Source: Flavobacteriales bacterium
GTDB taxonomy: Bacteria; Bacteroidota; Bacteroidia; Flavobacteriales_D; Sanyastnellaceae
Direction: 5' to 3'
Assembly: GCA_947456965.1 (NCBI GenBank)
Contig: CANGTU010000029.1
Coordinates: 1-38,243, forward strand
DNA length: 38,243 nt
In this document: in pieces, positions 1 through 7,209 of the stretch
Layout of the letters: the number at the start of each line of letters is the position of its first letter
Numbering within the stretch: position 1 is the stretch's first letter
The notes under the pieces: model-generated
Seen by the model: the letters and a program-made list of their open reading frames with translations, nothing else
Told to the model about the DNA's origin: nothing
Databases searched by the model: none
Program-made: the position numbers and the translations under genes

Positions 1-551
1 CGATGCACGCCGCTTTCAAACTTGAGCGTGCCATACACTTCGTCTCCCGCTACCTCAAATGACACTTCCTTGAATCCTCCCATCGTTCCTTCGCTCACGT
101 TCAGCACGTCGTATTTCCAGCCCCTGGACTGGATATAACGGGTGTACATTTTGAACAGGTCGCCGGCAAAAATGGCGGCTTCATCCCCCCCGGTACCCCC
201 GCGAATCTCCACAATGCAATTGCGTGTATCCTCGGGGTCCTTGGGGATGAGGAGATACTTGATTTCTTCCTCGACCTCAGGCAGTCGGGCCGAGAGCTGG
301 TCATATTCTTCCTGAGCCAGCGATTTCAACTCGGCATCTTCCTGGCCATAGAGGATCTCGCGGGCGGCGAGCAGATCGGCGAGCATGCGGCGGTATTCCT
401 GATAGCGCGTTTCCAGCGCTTCCAGTTCCTTGTATTCCCGCATGACTTGCGGATAGCGCTTCATATCACCAATGACCTCAGGATCGGTTATCTGCTTTCC
501 GACTTCAAGGTAGCGGTCGTGGATGGCGGTCAGTCGTTCTAAGAGGGTCAT
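1..551 (-). CDS. prfA: Peptide chain release factor 1 (partial, N-terminal part)
   Basis: RF1 recognises UAA and UAG stop codons and triggers hydrolysis of peptidyl-tRNA on the ribosome. Reading the minus strand from the ATG at 551 gives a protein starting MTLLERLTAIHDRYLEVGKQ, and about 183 residues are present before the window edge. The visible part covers the coiled N-terminal domain and the start of the core. It contains RGGTGGDEAAIFAGDLFKMY, the conserved RF1/RF2 block that precedes the catalytic loop. The GGQ motif and the PxT-type stop-recognition segment are partly or wholly off the window. The start lies 6 nt after the purM stop codon, so the two are almost certainly cotranscribed; purM-prfA adjacency is, to my knowledge, common in Bacteroidota. 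No internal stop or frameshift is seen. The family assignment is firm; truncation is due only to the window boundary. Confidence 0.93.
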   Translation of the reverse strand, partial: MTLLERLTAIHDRYLEVGKQITDPEVIGDMKRYPQVMREYKELEALETRYQEYRRMLADLLAAREILYGQEDAELKSLAQEEYDQLSARLPEVEEEIKYLLIPKDPEDTRNCIVEIRGGTGGDEAAIFAGDLFKMYTRYIQSRGWKYDVLNVSEGTMGGFKEVSFEVAGDEVYGTLKFESGVH

Positions 552-557
552 TTTCCG

Positions 558-1736
558 TCAGCTCTTCTCGTACTCAAATGTGCCATGCTCACCCGTGAGT
601 GTGAGTCGTGTGGTTTCAGCGGGCTCCACCCGGCCGATGATCCGGGCATCCAGCCTGAAGTTTCTGGCTATGCTTATCATATCCTCCGCCGTGGTTTCAT
701 CGGTATAAATCTCCATGCGATGTCCCATATTGAAGACTTTATACATCTCTTTCCATCCCGTGCCTGATTCTTCCTGAATCATGCGAAACAGAGGCGGTGT
801 CTCAAACAACTGGTCTTTGATGATGTGCATGCCATTCACAAAGTGAAGAATTTTGGTTTGCCCGCCTCCGCTGCAGTGGACCATACCCTTTACTGCTCCG
901 CGATGGCAGTCGAGTATGGCCTTGACCACCGGTGCATATGTGCGCGTAGGTGAGAGGACGAGTCGGCCTGCATCCAGTGGCGCTCCTTCCACATAGTCAG
1001 TCAAACTATAGGATCCACTGTACACGAGTGATTCAGGCACGGCGGGATCATAACTCTCGGGGAAGCGCGCAGCCAGGTCGTGATAGAATACATCATGCCG
1101 GGCTGATGTGAGTCCATTGCTGCCCATGCCACCGTTGTAGGTGTTTTCATAGGCAGTCTGTCCGGTGGACGATAACCCGACAATGACCTGGCCCGGGGCA
1201 ATACGAGCATTGTCGATGACCTCGGAACGGTGCATGCGTGCGGTGACTGTGCTGTCCACGATGATGGTGCGAACGAGATCACCCACATCAGCTGTTTCAC
1301 CACCCGTGCTGTAGATGGGAATGCCTTGGGAACGCAAGTCGGACAGGAGCTCTTCGGTTCCCTGAATGATAGCGGCGATGACTTCACCGGGAATGAGCAA
1401 CTTATTGCGCCCGATGGTCGAACTAACGAGAATGGGACCAGTGGCTCCCACACACAGCAGATCGTCGAGGTTCATCACCAGCGCATCCTGAGCGATGCCT
1501 TTCCATACACTGAGGTCGCCGGTCTCTTTCCAGTAGAGGTAGGCAAGTGATGACTTGGTTCCGGCCCCATCAGCGTGCATTACCACGCAATGTTCCTCAC
1601 TACCGGTGAGCACATCGGGCACAATCTTGCAAAAGGCATGGGGGAAGAGGCCTTTGTCAACGGATCGGATGGCTGCATGCACATCCTCTTTTCCTGAGGA
1701 TACGCCACGCCGGGCATAGCGGGAGGGATCGTTCAT
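558..1736 (-). CDS. purM: Phosphoribosylformylglycinamidine cyclo-ligase (AIR synthetase)
   Basis: This enzyme closes the imidazole ring in purine synthesis, converting FGAM and ATP to AIR, ADP and Pi in the cytoplasm. The 392-residue protein has the PurM hallmarks: an RYARRGVSSGKEDVHAA N-terminal segment, the phosphate/ATP-binding block HADGAGTKSSLAYLYW near residues 54-69, QDALVMNLDDLLCVGA near 83-98, and STGGETADVGD near 143-153. The length and the longer N-terminus match the Bacteroidota form rather than the roughly 345-residue E. coli form. The ATG at 1736 lies immediately beyond the terminator of the upstream gene, leaving very little room for a promoter. Either the promoter overlaps that hairpin or transcription relies on read-through; I found no TAnnTT(T/C)G box there. 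The downstream neighbour prfA follows after 6 nt. Confidence 0.95.
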   Translation of the reverse strand: MNDPSRYARRGVSSGKEDVHAAIRSVDKGLFPHAFCKIVPDVLTGSEEHCVVMHADGAGTKSSLAYLYWKETGDLSVWKGIAQDALVMNLDDLLCVGATGPILVSSTIGRNKLLIPGEVIAAIIQGTEELLSDLRSQGIPIYSTGGETADVGDLVRTIIVDSTVTARMHRSEVIDNARIAPGQVIVGLSSTGQTAYENTYNGGMGSNGLTSARHDVFYHDLAARFPESYDPAVPESLVYSGSYSLTDYVEGAPLDAGRLVLSPTRTYAPVVKAILDCHRGAVKGMVHCSGGGQTKILHFVNGMHIIKDQLFETPPLFRMIQEESGTGWKEMYKVFNMGHRMEIYTDETTAEDMISIARNFRLDARIIGRVEPAETTRLTLTGEHGTFEYEKS

Positions 1737-1740
1737 CGGT

Positions 1741-1774
1741 ATAAAACAAGAGGCGCCTCCGCTGTTGCGGAGAC
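1741..1774 (-). terminator. Intrinsic terminator after the OmpA-family gene
   Basis: On the minus strand there is an 11-bp stem (plus-strand arms 1752-1762 and 1767/1768-1774 region, ggcgcctccgc against gcggagacgcc, with one G-U pair in the RNA) followed by CTTGTTTTAT. It lies 20-60 nt after the stop of the gene ending at 1798 and ends just before purM. Confidence 0.8.
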
Positions 1775-1797
1775 GCCCCGGAATTTCATGGTTTCAG

Positions 1798-3846
1798 CTA
1801 CTTCTTCGGCACAAAGTCGGTCGCCAGAATCTTGAATACTGTCCGGCGGTTGAGCTGATGTGCTGACTCCTGCTGAGAAGGAGGCAGCTTGCTGATGTAG
1901 GCCTCTGTGAGAACGGTGTTTGCTGGGAAAGGACCTTGCGCAGTCAGGAGCTTGCGGGGCTCTCGCTCCCCTTTACCCACGGCCTTGAGACGGGCGGGGT
2001 CAATGCCTTTGGAGATGAGGTAATTCACACAGGTCTCTGCGCGACCTTGAGAGAGACGCTGGTTGTAGTCATCCGCGCCGCGTGCGTCGGTATGTGCATT
2101 CAATTCAATCACAAAGGTCGGGTTCTGAATCATCAGGTTGAAAAGGTACAGCAGTGAGTCGGCAGAGTTGACCGTATCGTTCACGAGCAGTACCGTCTGG
2201 TCATAGGGATACAACACGAGAGGCATCTTGTACTCGCGTTCCTGAATGATGGGGAGGAGGAAGTACTCCCGTGCGAAGTTGGTCGACTCCTTCAGGCCAA
2301 CAGTTGAGAACTTATCGCCGGTTCCGATGTACTTATCCTTCTGAACATCCACAGTATAGTTGACACCTGGCAAGACCTTGGTCTTATCCAGGCTGAAGCC
2401 GCCATTGCCGTCGGTCGTCAGACTGTAGTCCGATCCGTCCGATCCTTTCACCAGCACTTTACAGCCAGCCAGAGGAGTTCCTGTTTCCTGATCGTATGCT
2501 GTACCCACGAGCGTGAACTCCAGGGGAGGCATGGTGAAGTAGTAGATATCATCCTTGCCCTTTCCCCCCGGACGGTTGGAGGTAAAGAACCCGCTGAAGT
2601 CAGAGGCCTTATTGCCTTTTTCCAGACTCATGGCGAAGTCATCCGATGATGAGTTAATAGGATAACCCATATTGGCTGGAGCAGCGAAGGTCATGTCACC
2701 GGTTTTCTCGGCCTTGAAGATGTCGAGCCCGCCCAGACCGGCATGTCCGTTGGATGCGAAGAAGAGATGACCATCATCAGAAATCCAGGGAAACATTTCG
2801 TCACCAGAGGTATTCACTGGAGTGCCCAGGTTTTTGGGTGTGGACCAGGAGTCATTTTTCTTGTCATAGGTCACGTACCAGAGATCCTTGCCTCCGCGTC
2901 CACCGGGCATATCGCTGGCAAATACGAGAAACTTGTCATCCGGGCTAAGGCAAGGGTGCCCCACCATTGAACTGTCGTCGGCCTCGCGGTCGATGAGCTT
3001 CAGCGCTTCGGGTGCTGTATAGTTATTGCCCTGACGCTTGGCTGTGAGGATGTCGCAGGCCATGCGGTCTTCTTTGTTATACTCACAGAAGGTGTAGTAC
3101 ATGGTACCAAAGTCTTTGTCAAAGCACACCACACCTTCATTCGATGGTGTGTTTACCGTGTTATTCAGCGGCTGTGGGGTGCTCCACTTGCCCTTTTTGT
3201 CGCGCTCGGCGAAGAAGAGATCCATGAAACTCTCACCTGTCTTGGGGTCTTCTTTTGGGCCCGTGGAGGCCTGACGGGAGGAGGAGATAATAATCTCATC
3301 GCTCTTTTTGGAAGAATAGGCCAGCGCGTAGTCGAAGAAGGCCGTGTTGAGTTCGGTCATGTTCTCGACGATGAGACGGGTCTTGCCAGCTTTTTTCTCA
3401 GCGGCTTCTTCACAGGCTTTGATGCGGGAGGCTGCCTTGGACTTCTCTCCACCGCGGCCTGTATACTTGTTGTATTGGGCTATGGCATCTTCCCAGCGGC
3501 CAACGTCTTGAAGGGCTGTCGCGTAGTTGAAGTACACCTCTGGATTGGTGGAGTAATACTGAGCAGTAATCGATTTTTCATACCACTCGAGAGAACCGGT
3601 GGAGTTTGTGCTCAGGCGGTTACACTCGCCAATCTGGAAAAAGATTCGTCCTTTTTCATCTAAATCCTTGACCTGTGGTACTGAGGCCTGATAGAGTCTG
3701 GCTGCCTCCATGTAGCCGCCGTCGGCGAAAACATCATCAGCTTTTTTGGTGGCCTTGTTCTGGGCGGTGGCAACACCCGCGGTCATCAGCATTACCGACA
3801 GGAGTAGGGCGCGTTGCACTAATTTCATAAGGCTGGTTTTTGACAT
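1798..3846 (-). CDS. OmpA-family protein with TPR, beta-propeller (PD40) and carboxypeptidase-regulatory-like domains (PorE-like)
   Basis: This is a predicted periplasmic or outer-membrane-associated protein that anchors a complex to peptidoglycan. The order from the N-terminus is: signal peptide (MKLVQRALLLSVMLMTAGVA, cleavage after ATAQ), TPR-like helices, a WD40/PD40-type propeller (blocks such as HPCLSPDDKFLVFASD and EMFPWISDDGHLFFASNG), a CarboxypepD-regulatory-like fold (VGTAYDQETGTPLAGCKVLV), and an OmpA C-terminal domain with IELNAHTDARG, LSQGRAETCVNYLISKGI and LNRRTVFKIL. This is the architecture described for PorE of the type IX secretion system, though Bacteroidota carry several paralogs of this type. 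The open frame extends to 4002, but a -7 box at 3866-3873 and the signal peptide favour ATG 3846 or, equally well, ATG 3828. A terminator follows at 1741-1774. Family confidence is high; the specific PorE role is only a possibility. Confidence 0.88.
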   Translation of the reverse strand: MSKTSLMKLVQRALLLSVMLMTAGVATAQNKATKKADDVFADGGYMEAARLYQASVPQVKDLDEKGRIFFQIGECNRLSTNSTGSLEWYEKSITAQYYSTNPEVYFNYATALQDVGRWEDAIAQYNKYTGRGGEKSKAASRIKACEEAAEKKAGKTRLIVENMTELNTAFFDYALAYSSKKSDEIIISSSRQASTGPKEDPKTGESFMDLFFAERDKKGKWSTPQPLNNTVNTPSNEGVVCFDKDFGTMYYTFCEYNKEDRMACDILTAKRQGNNYTAPEALKLIDREADDSSMVGHPCLSPDDKFLVFASDMPGGRGGKDLWYVTYDKKNDSWSTPKNLGTPVNTSGDEMFPWISDDGHLFFASNGHAGLGGLDIFKAEKTGDMTFAAPANMGYPINSSSDDFAMSLEKGNKASDFSGFFTSNRPGGKGKDDIYYFTMPPLEFTLVGTAYDQETGTPLAGCKVLVKGSDGSDYSLTTDGNGGFSLDKTKVLPGVNYTVDVQKDKYIGTGDKFSTVGLKESTNFAREYFLLPIIQEREYKMPLVLYPYDQTVLLVNDTVNSADSLLYLFNLMIQNPTFVIELNAHTDARGADDYNQRLSQGRAETCVNYLISKGIDPARLKAVGKGEREPRKLLTAQGPFPANTVLTEAYISKLPPSQQESAHQLNRRTVFKILATDFVPKK

Positions 3847-3865
3847 GCTTGGTTTAAGTGAGTGG

Positions 3866-3873
3866 CGAAAATA
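3866..3873 (-). promoter_or_regulatory. -7 promoter element of the OmpA-family gene
   Basis: The minus strand reads TATTTTCG followed by CC, matching the TAnnTT(T/C)G box seen repeatedly in this window. It would place the transcript start near 3860, giving a short leader to ATG 3846 or ATG 3828. No clear TTG -33 element is seen at the usual distance. Confidence 0.45.
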
Positions 3874-4119
3874 AGGAAAAGTAATCATTTGTTCATTTGG
3901 GGAGTTTTTCAACGGAACCATTTGCCGGCCCCGAAAGCCCATAAGAGGGACACCAAACTCTCCCAAAATCCATAACACCATTACCAAAAACGGCTCGTTC
4001 ACCCTCCCGGTTCAGGCATTAACGCCTTCATATCCATTTAACAGGGATGCTCCATCCCGATTTCTATTCCGATCTCTGATGGCGGTGCAGACGGGTGCGG
4101 GGCTTTTGCGATTTGGGTA

Positions 4120-4152
4120 TAAAAAAAAGATGGCCGCCCCGGTGCGGCCATC
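4120..4152 (-). terminator. Intrinsic terminator after glnN
   Basis: Arms gatggccgc (4129-4137) and gcggccatc (4144-4152) form a 9-bp stem. On the minus strand it is followed by a run of eight or more T residues. The rest of the 3847-4173 gap shows only the promoter element at 3866-3873; I see nothing else in it. Confidence 0.88.
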
Positions 4153-4173
4153 AAGAAGCAGGATTATGGAGAA

Positions 4174-6360
4174 CTACCGGGTGAAGAGGAGTTCGCGAAG
4201 CTTAGGCATGGGCCACATCTCGTCATCTACCATATGCTCCAACGCATCCACGTGGTGGCGAATGGTATCCATGAGAGGTTTCACCTTGTGGCAGTAGGCC
4301 TGCGCTTGCTTCTCCGTGGTCAGTGACTCGAGTTTTTCGCGCTCACCGGCCATCTTATCAATCTGGGTTTTGATGGCTGTCACGTGGGCGTTGATTTCGC
4401 GGATCAGTCCCTTTTGCACGGAAGTCATGGCTGCGGACTCCCTGGCATCAAAAATCTCCATCAGTCCGAGCACATTTTCCGTGAGTCGCGATTGATAGGC
4501 AATGGCCGTTGGGATGATGTGGTTCTGGGCCAGGTCACTGCAAATGCGGGCTTCGATCTCTCGTCGTCTGCTGTAGTTCTCGTATTCAATTTCAAGCCTC
4601 GCATGGATTTCCTGGTGGGTGAGTACGTTGAGTTGTTCGAACATACGCTGCACGTCCTTGCGCTTCCACACTTCCAGGGCGCTCGGAGTATCGCCAAAGT
4701 TGCTGAGGCCGCGCTTTTTTGCTTCCTTCACCCATTCCTCGCTATATCCGTTGCCTTCGAAGCGAATGGACTTGCTCTGCTTGATGAGTCTTTGCAACTC
4801 CTTCAGGATGGCCTCATCCTTATCGTCACCCTTCGCAATGCGGGCTTCCACATCCTTGCGGAACTGGATCAGGCGATGGGCTACAATGGTGTTCAGTACG
4901 GTCATGGCGTAAGCGCAATTGGCGCTGGATCCCACGGCGCGAAACTCAAACTTGTTGCCGGTGAAAGCGAAGGGAGAGGTGCGGTTGCGGTCGGTATTGT
5001 CAAGCAGGGCCTGCGGTAGTTTGCCGATGTTGAGTTTGAGTTCAGTCTTGTCTTCCGGCGTCATCTTACCGGCTTTGATGTTTTTCTCTAAACCATCGAG
5101 CATGGCCGATAACTGATCGCCCAGGAAGCAGCTCATGATCGCCGGAGGCGCCTCATTGGCACCGAGCCGGTGGTCGTTGCCCACTGTTGCGATGCTGGCT
5201 CGCAGCACATCTGCATTCTCATGGATGGCAGCTACGGTGTTCACCAGGAAGGTGAGAAACTGGAGGTTGGACTTGGGGTTCTTTCCTGGCTTCAGCAGGT
5301 TTACACCGGTATTCGTGCTGAGCGCCCAGTTGTTGTGCTTACCCGACCCGTTGATTCCTTCAAAGGGTTTTTCATGCAGAAGCACATTGAAGTTGTGTTT
5401 TTGGGCGATCTTCTGCAGGAGGTCCATCACCAACTGATTGTGGTCATTGGCGAGATTGGCCTCTTCGAACATGGGCGCCAGTTCAAACTGGTTTGGCGCT
5501 ACTTCGTTGTGGCGTGTTGTGACGGGAATACCCAGGCGATGGCTTTCGTATTCGAACTCCTGCATGAAGCCCATAACGCGCTCGGGGATGGATCCGAAGT
5601 AATGATCTTCGAGTTGCTGTCCTTTAGCCGGACGGTGACCAAACAAGGCGCGGCCGGTGAGGAAGAGATCCGGACGGGCCTTGAACAGGGCAGAGTCCAC
5701 CAGAAAGTACTCCTGTTCCCACCCCAGGGTTACCTGAACCTTGTTCACGTCCTTGTCGAAGTATTGACACACGGCCGTAGCGGCCAGGTCAATGGCGTGC
5801 AGGGCCTTGAGGAGCGGCATCTTGTAATCCAGGGCGTGCCCCGTATAGGAGATGAAGATGGTGGGAATGCACAACGTGCGTCCTACCAGAAATGCGGGTG
5901 ATGAGGGGTCCCATAGGGTATATCCCCGTGCCTCGAATGTGTTGCGGATACCTCCGCTGGGGAAGCTTGAAGCATCGGGTTCCTGCTGAACGAGCATGGA
6001 CCCCTCGAAGCGCTCCAGAGCCCGGCCATCACCGATCGGTCGAAAAAAGCTGTCATGCTTCTCTGCCGTGGCTCCGGTGAGCGGCTGGAACCAGTGCGTG
6101 TAATGCGTTGCGCCATTGGAGATGGCCCATTCTTTCATTGCCGCAGCAACGTGATCAGCCGTCTGACGGTCAATGCGGGTGCCATTGTGAATACAGTCCT
6201 GAAGCTTTTCATAGGTTTCCTCCATCAGATACTCACGCATCTTGTGGTACGAAAAGACGTTGCCGGCGAAATAATCAGAAACCCGGGTTGCAGGGGCCTC
6301 AAAATCGCGGGGCTGGCGATAATGGAGTTCAGAAAGGGCCTGAAATCGGTTGTTGCTCAT
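4174..6360 (-). CDS. glnN: Glutamine synthetase type III
   Basis: GS-III makes glutamine from glutamate, ammonia and ATP and is the usual assimilatory enzyme of Bacteroidota; it is a large cytoplasmic double-ring enzyme. The 728-residue protein (ATG 6360) has the expected GS-III length. It shows GS-III-specific blocks: QVTLGWEQEYFLVD, RHNEVAPNQFELAPMFEEAN, LHEKPFEGINGSGKHNNWAL (the Mg/ATP-binding region with NGSGKH), NDHRLGANEAPPAIMSCFLG and NRTSPFAFTGNKFEFRAVGS. The frame remains open up to 6507, but the promoter at 6414-6446 lies inside that extension, so ATG 6360 with MSNNRFQALSELHYRQ is preferred. It is monocistronic, with its own promoter and a terminator at 4120-4152. A dyad at 6459-6474 may bind a nitrogen-responsive or other regulator. 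Confidence 0.96.
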   Translation of the reverse strand: MSNNRFQALSELHYRQPRDFEAPATRVSDYFAGNVFSYHKMREYLMEETYEKLQDCIHNGTRIDRQTADHVAAAMKEWAISNGATHYTHWFQPLTGATAEKHDSFFRPIGDGRALERFEGSMLVQQEPDASSFPSGGIRNTFEARGYTLWDPSSPAFLVGRTLCIPTIFISYTGHALDYKMPLLKALHAIDLAATAVCQYFDKDVNKVQVTLGWEQEYFLVDSALFKARPDLFLTGRALFGHRPAKGQQLEDHYFGSIPERVMGFMQEFEYESHRLGIPVTTRHNEVAPNQFELAPMFEEANLANDHNQLVMDLLQKIAQKHNFNVLLHEKPFEGINGSGKHNNWALSTNTGVNLLKPGKNPKSNLQFLTFLVNTVAAIHENADVLRASIATVGNDHRLGANEAPPAIMSCFLGDQLSAMLDGLEKNIKAGKMTPEDKTELKLNIGKLPQALLDNTDRNRTSPFAFTGNKFEFRAVGSSANCAYAMTVLNTIVAHRLIQFRKDVEARIAKGDDKDEAILKELQRLIKQSKSIRFEGNGYSEEWVKEAKKRGLSNFGDTPSALEVWKRKDVQRMFEQLNVLTHQEIHARLEIEYENYSRRREIEARICSDLAQNHIIPTAIAYQSRLTENVLGLMEIFDARESAAMTSVQKGLIREINAHVTAIKTQIDKMAGEREKLESLTTEKQAQAYCHKVKPLMDTIRHHVDALEHMVDDEMWPMPKLRELLFTR

Positions 6361-6413
6361 CGAGGGTGTGCTTTTTTTGGGGGTCAGGAAAGAAAAAGGT
6401 AAATTTTCGTCGG

Positions 6414-6446
6414 CGAAGGTATCTTTTCCGTGGGGGTAGATCCAAA
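6414..6446 (-). promoter_or_regulatory. Promoter of glnN
   Basis: The minus strand has TTTG (6446-6443), a 21-nt spacer and TACCTTCG (6421-6414) followed by CC. This fits the Bacteroidota primary sigma pattern TTG-N17-23-TAnnTTTG with one T-to-C change. The predicted start is near 6407, giving a leader of about 47 nt to the ATG at 6360. Confidence 0.6.
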
Positions 6447-6458
6447 GAATAGTGAATA

Positions 6459-6474
6459 AACCATGGTGATGGTT
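6459..6474. promoter_or_regulatory. Candidate operator upstream of glnN
   Basis: A perfect inverted repeat AACCAT-N4-ATGGTT is centred about 60 nt upstream of the predicted glnN start, just beyond the -33 element. The position suits an activator. The regulator is unknown. Confidence 0.4.
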
Positions 6475-6506
6475 CAAAAATGACGGGGTAGGGAAGGGAA
6501 CATGCA

Positions 6507-6536
6507 AAACAAAAGGGCCACCGCTCGGGTGGCCCT
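6507..6536 (-). terminator. Intrinsic terminator after hsp20
   Basis: The 9-bp stem agggccacc (6514-6522) and ggtggccct (6528-6536) is followed on the minus strand by TTTTGTTTTG. It lies about 60 nt after the hsp20 stop. Confidence 0.85.
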
Positions 6537-6597
6537 CCTGTTTAAACCTAAACCAAATCTGAATGACACTCTTCCCTGGTCAGCCCCGGATGCGGCT

Positions 6598-7038
6598 TTA
6601 GTTCACTTCAATGCTCCTCAATGCAGCGGGAGAGCCTTCCCGGAGGGGGAGTTCTACCCGCAGGATACCTTGCACGTACCGGGCTGTGATCTTTTCTGTG
6701 TCCACGTCCTCCGGAAGGGTAAATGCACGACGGAATGTGTTGTAATGAAACTCCCGGCGTGTATAGGTGCCCGCTTCCTTGCTGCTGGCTTCTTCTCGGC
6801 CTGCAGATACCACGAGTTCATTTCCTTCGGTCTGGATGCGGAAACTTTCTCGCTGAAGACCGGGCACTGCAAACTCGAGGTGATAGCCCTGTGAACTCTT
6901 CAGGATGTTCACTGGAGGCACCGTGGAGCTGGATCTGTCCGCGGTCGTTCCCAGCCACATGGACGGAAAACGGCCCTCTGAATAGTGCCCACCCCGGCTC
7001 GCCGGTCGGGCACACATGCGATTTTTCATCGTGTACAT
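6598..7038 (-). CDS. Small heat-shock protein, Hsp20/alpha-crystallin family
   Basis: This is an ATP-independent holdase that binds unfolding proteins in the cytoplasm. The alpha-crystallin domain runs from about VNILKSSQGYHLEFAVPGLQ to the C-terminus. It includes the conserved strand pair ESFRIQTEGNELVVSAGREE and the family signature A-x(3)-N/Q-G-x-L as ARYVQGILRVELPL, and ends LRSIEVN. The N-terminal arm is short. Three starts are possible: GTG 7068, ATG 7038 and ATG 7029. I chose ATG 7038, but ATG 7029 is equally plausible. It is a single-gene unit with a terminator at 6507-6536. Two related dyads lie 60-110 nt upstream (7099-7110 and 7128-7144). No CIRCE-type element is seen. Confidence 0.92.
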   Translation of the reverse strand: MYTMKNRMCARPASRGGHYSEGRFPSMWLGTTADRSSSTVPPVNILKSSQGYHLEFAVPGLQRESFRIQTEGNELVVSAGREEASSKEAGTYTRREFHYNTFRRAFTLPEDVDTEKITARYVQGILRVELPLREGSPAALRSIEVN

Positions 7039-7098
7039 AGCGTGTATTGTTTTTGGATTGTCCTGCACTTGTCAATCTTCAATCCACTTGAAGGAAGC

Positions 7099-7144
7099 GG
7101 TCATATTGACAGGAATTGCAGCGGTCATCGGTCAACATGACCGA
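7099..7144. promoter_or_regulatory. Paired GGTCA-N3-TGACC dyads upstream of hsp20
   Basis: Dyad 1 at 7099-7111 reads GGTCA-TAT-TGACA, with only the outermost base unpaired. Dyad 2 at 7128-7144 reads TCGGTCA-ACA-TGACCGA and is perfect over 7 bp per arm. The centres (7105 and 7136) are 31 bp apart, about three helical turns, which places both sites on the same face of the DNA. They sit upstream of hsp20 and of no other gene. Confidence 0.5.
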
Positions 7145-7162
7145 GTCAGGATATCCGGCCAT

Positions 7163-7185
7163 AAAAAAAGGGGCCGAAGCCCCTT
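7163..7185 (-). terminator. Intrinsic terminator after the SprB-repeat gene
   Basis: The stem aaggggc (7168-7174) and gcccctt (7179-7185) has a CGAA loop and, on the minus strand, a run of seven T residues. It lies 25 nt after the stop codon at 7210. Confidence 0.85.
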
Positions 7186-7209
7186 ATGTTTAATCGTTTG
7201 TTTCGCTGC

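Noticed and set aside
5170-5901. 243-residue open frame antisense to glnN
   Set aside because: It lies wholly inside a clear GS-III gene, has no recognisable domain, and reflects codon bias of the real strand.
6443-6451. TATTCTTTG as an alternative glnN -7 box with TTTG at 6475-6478
   Set aside because: It has one extra base relative to TAnnTTTG; the TTTG-N21-TACCTTCG pair closer to the ATG fits better.
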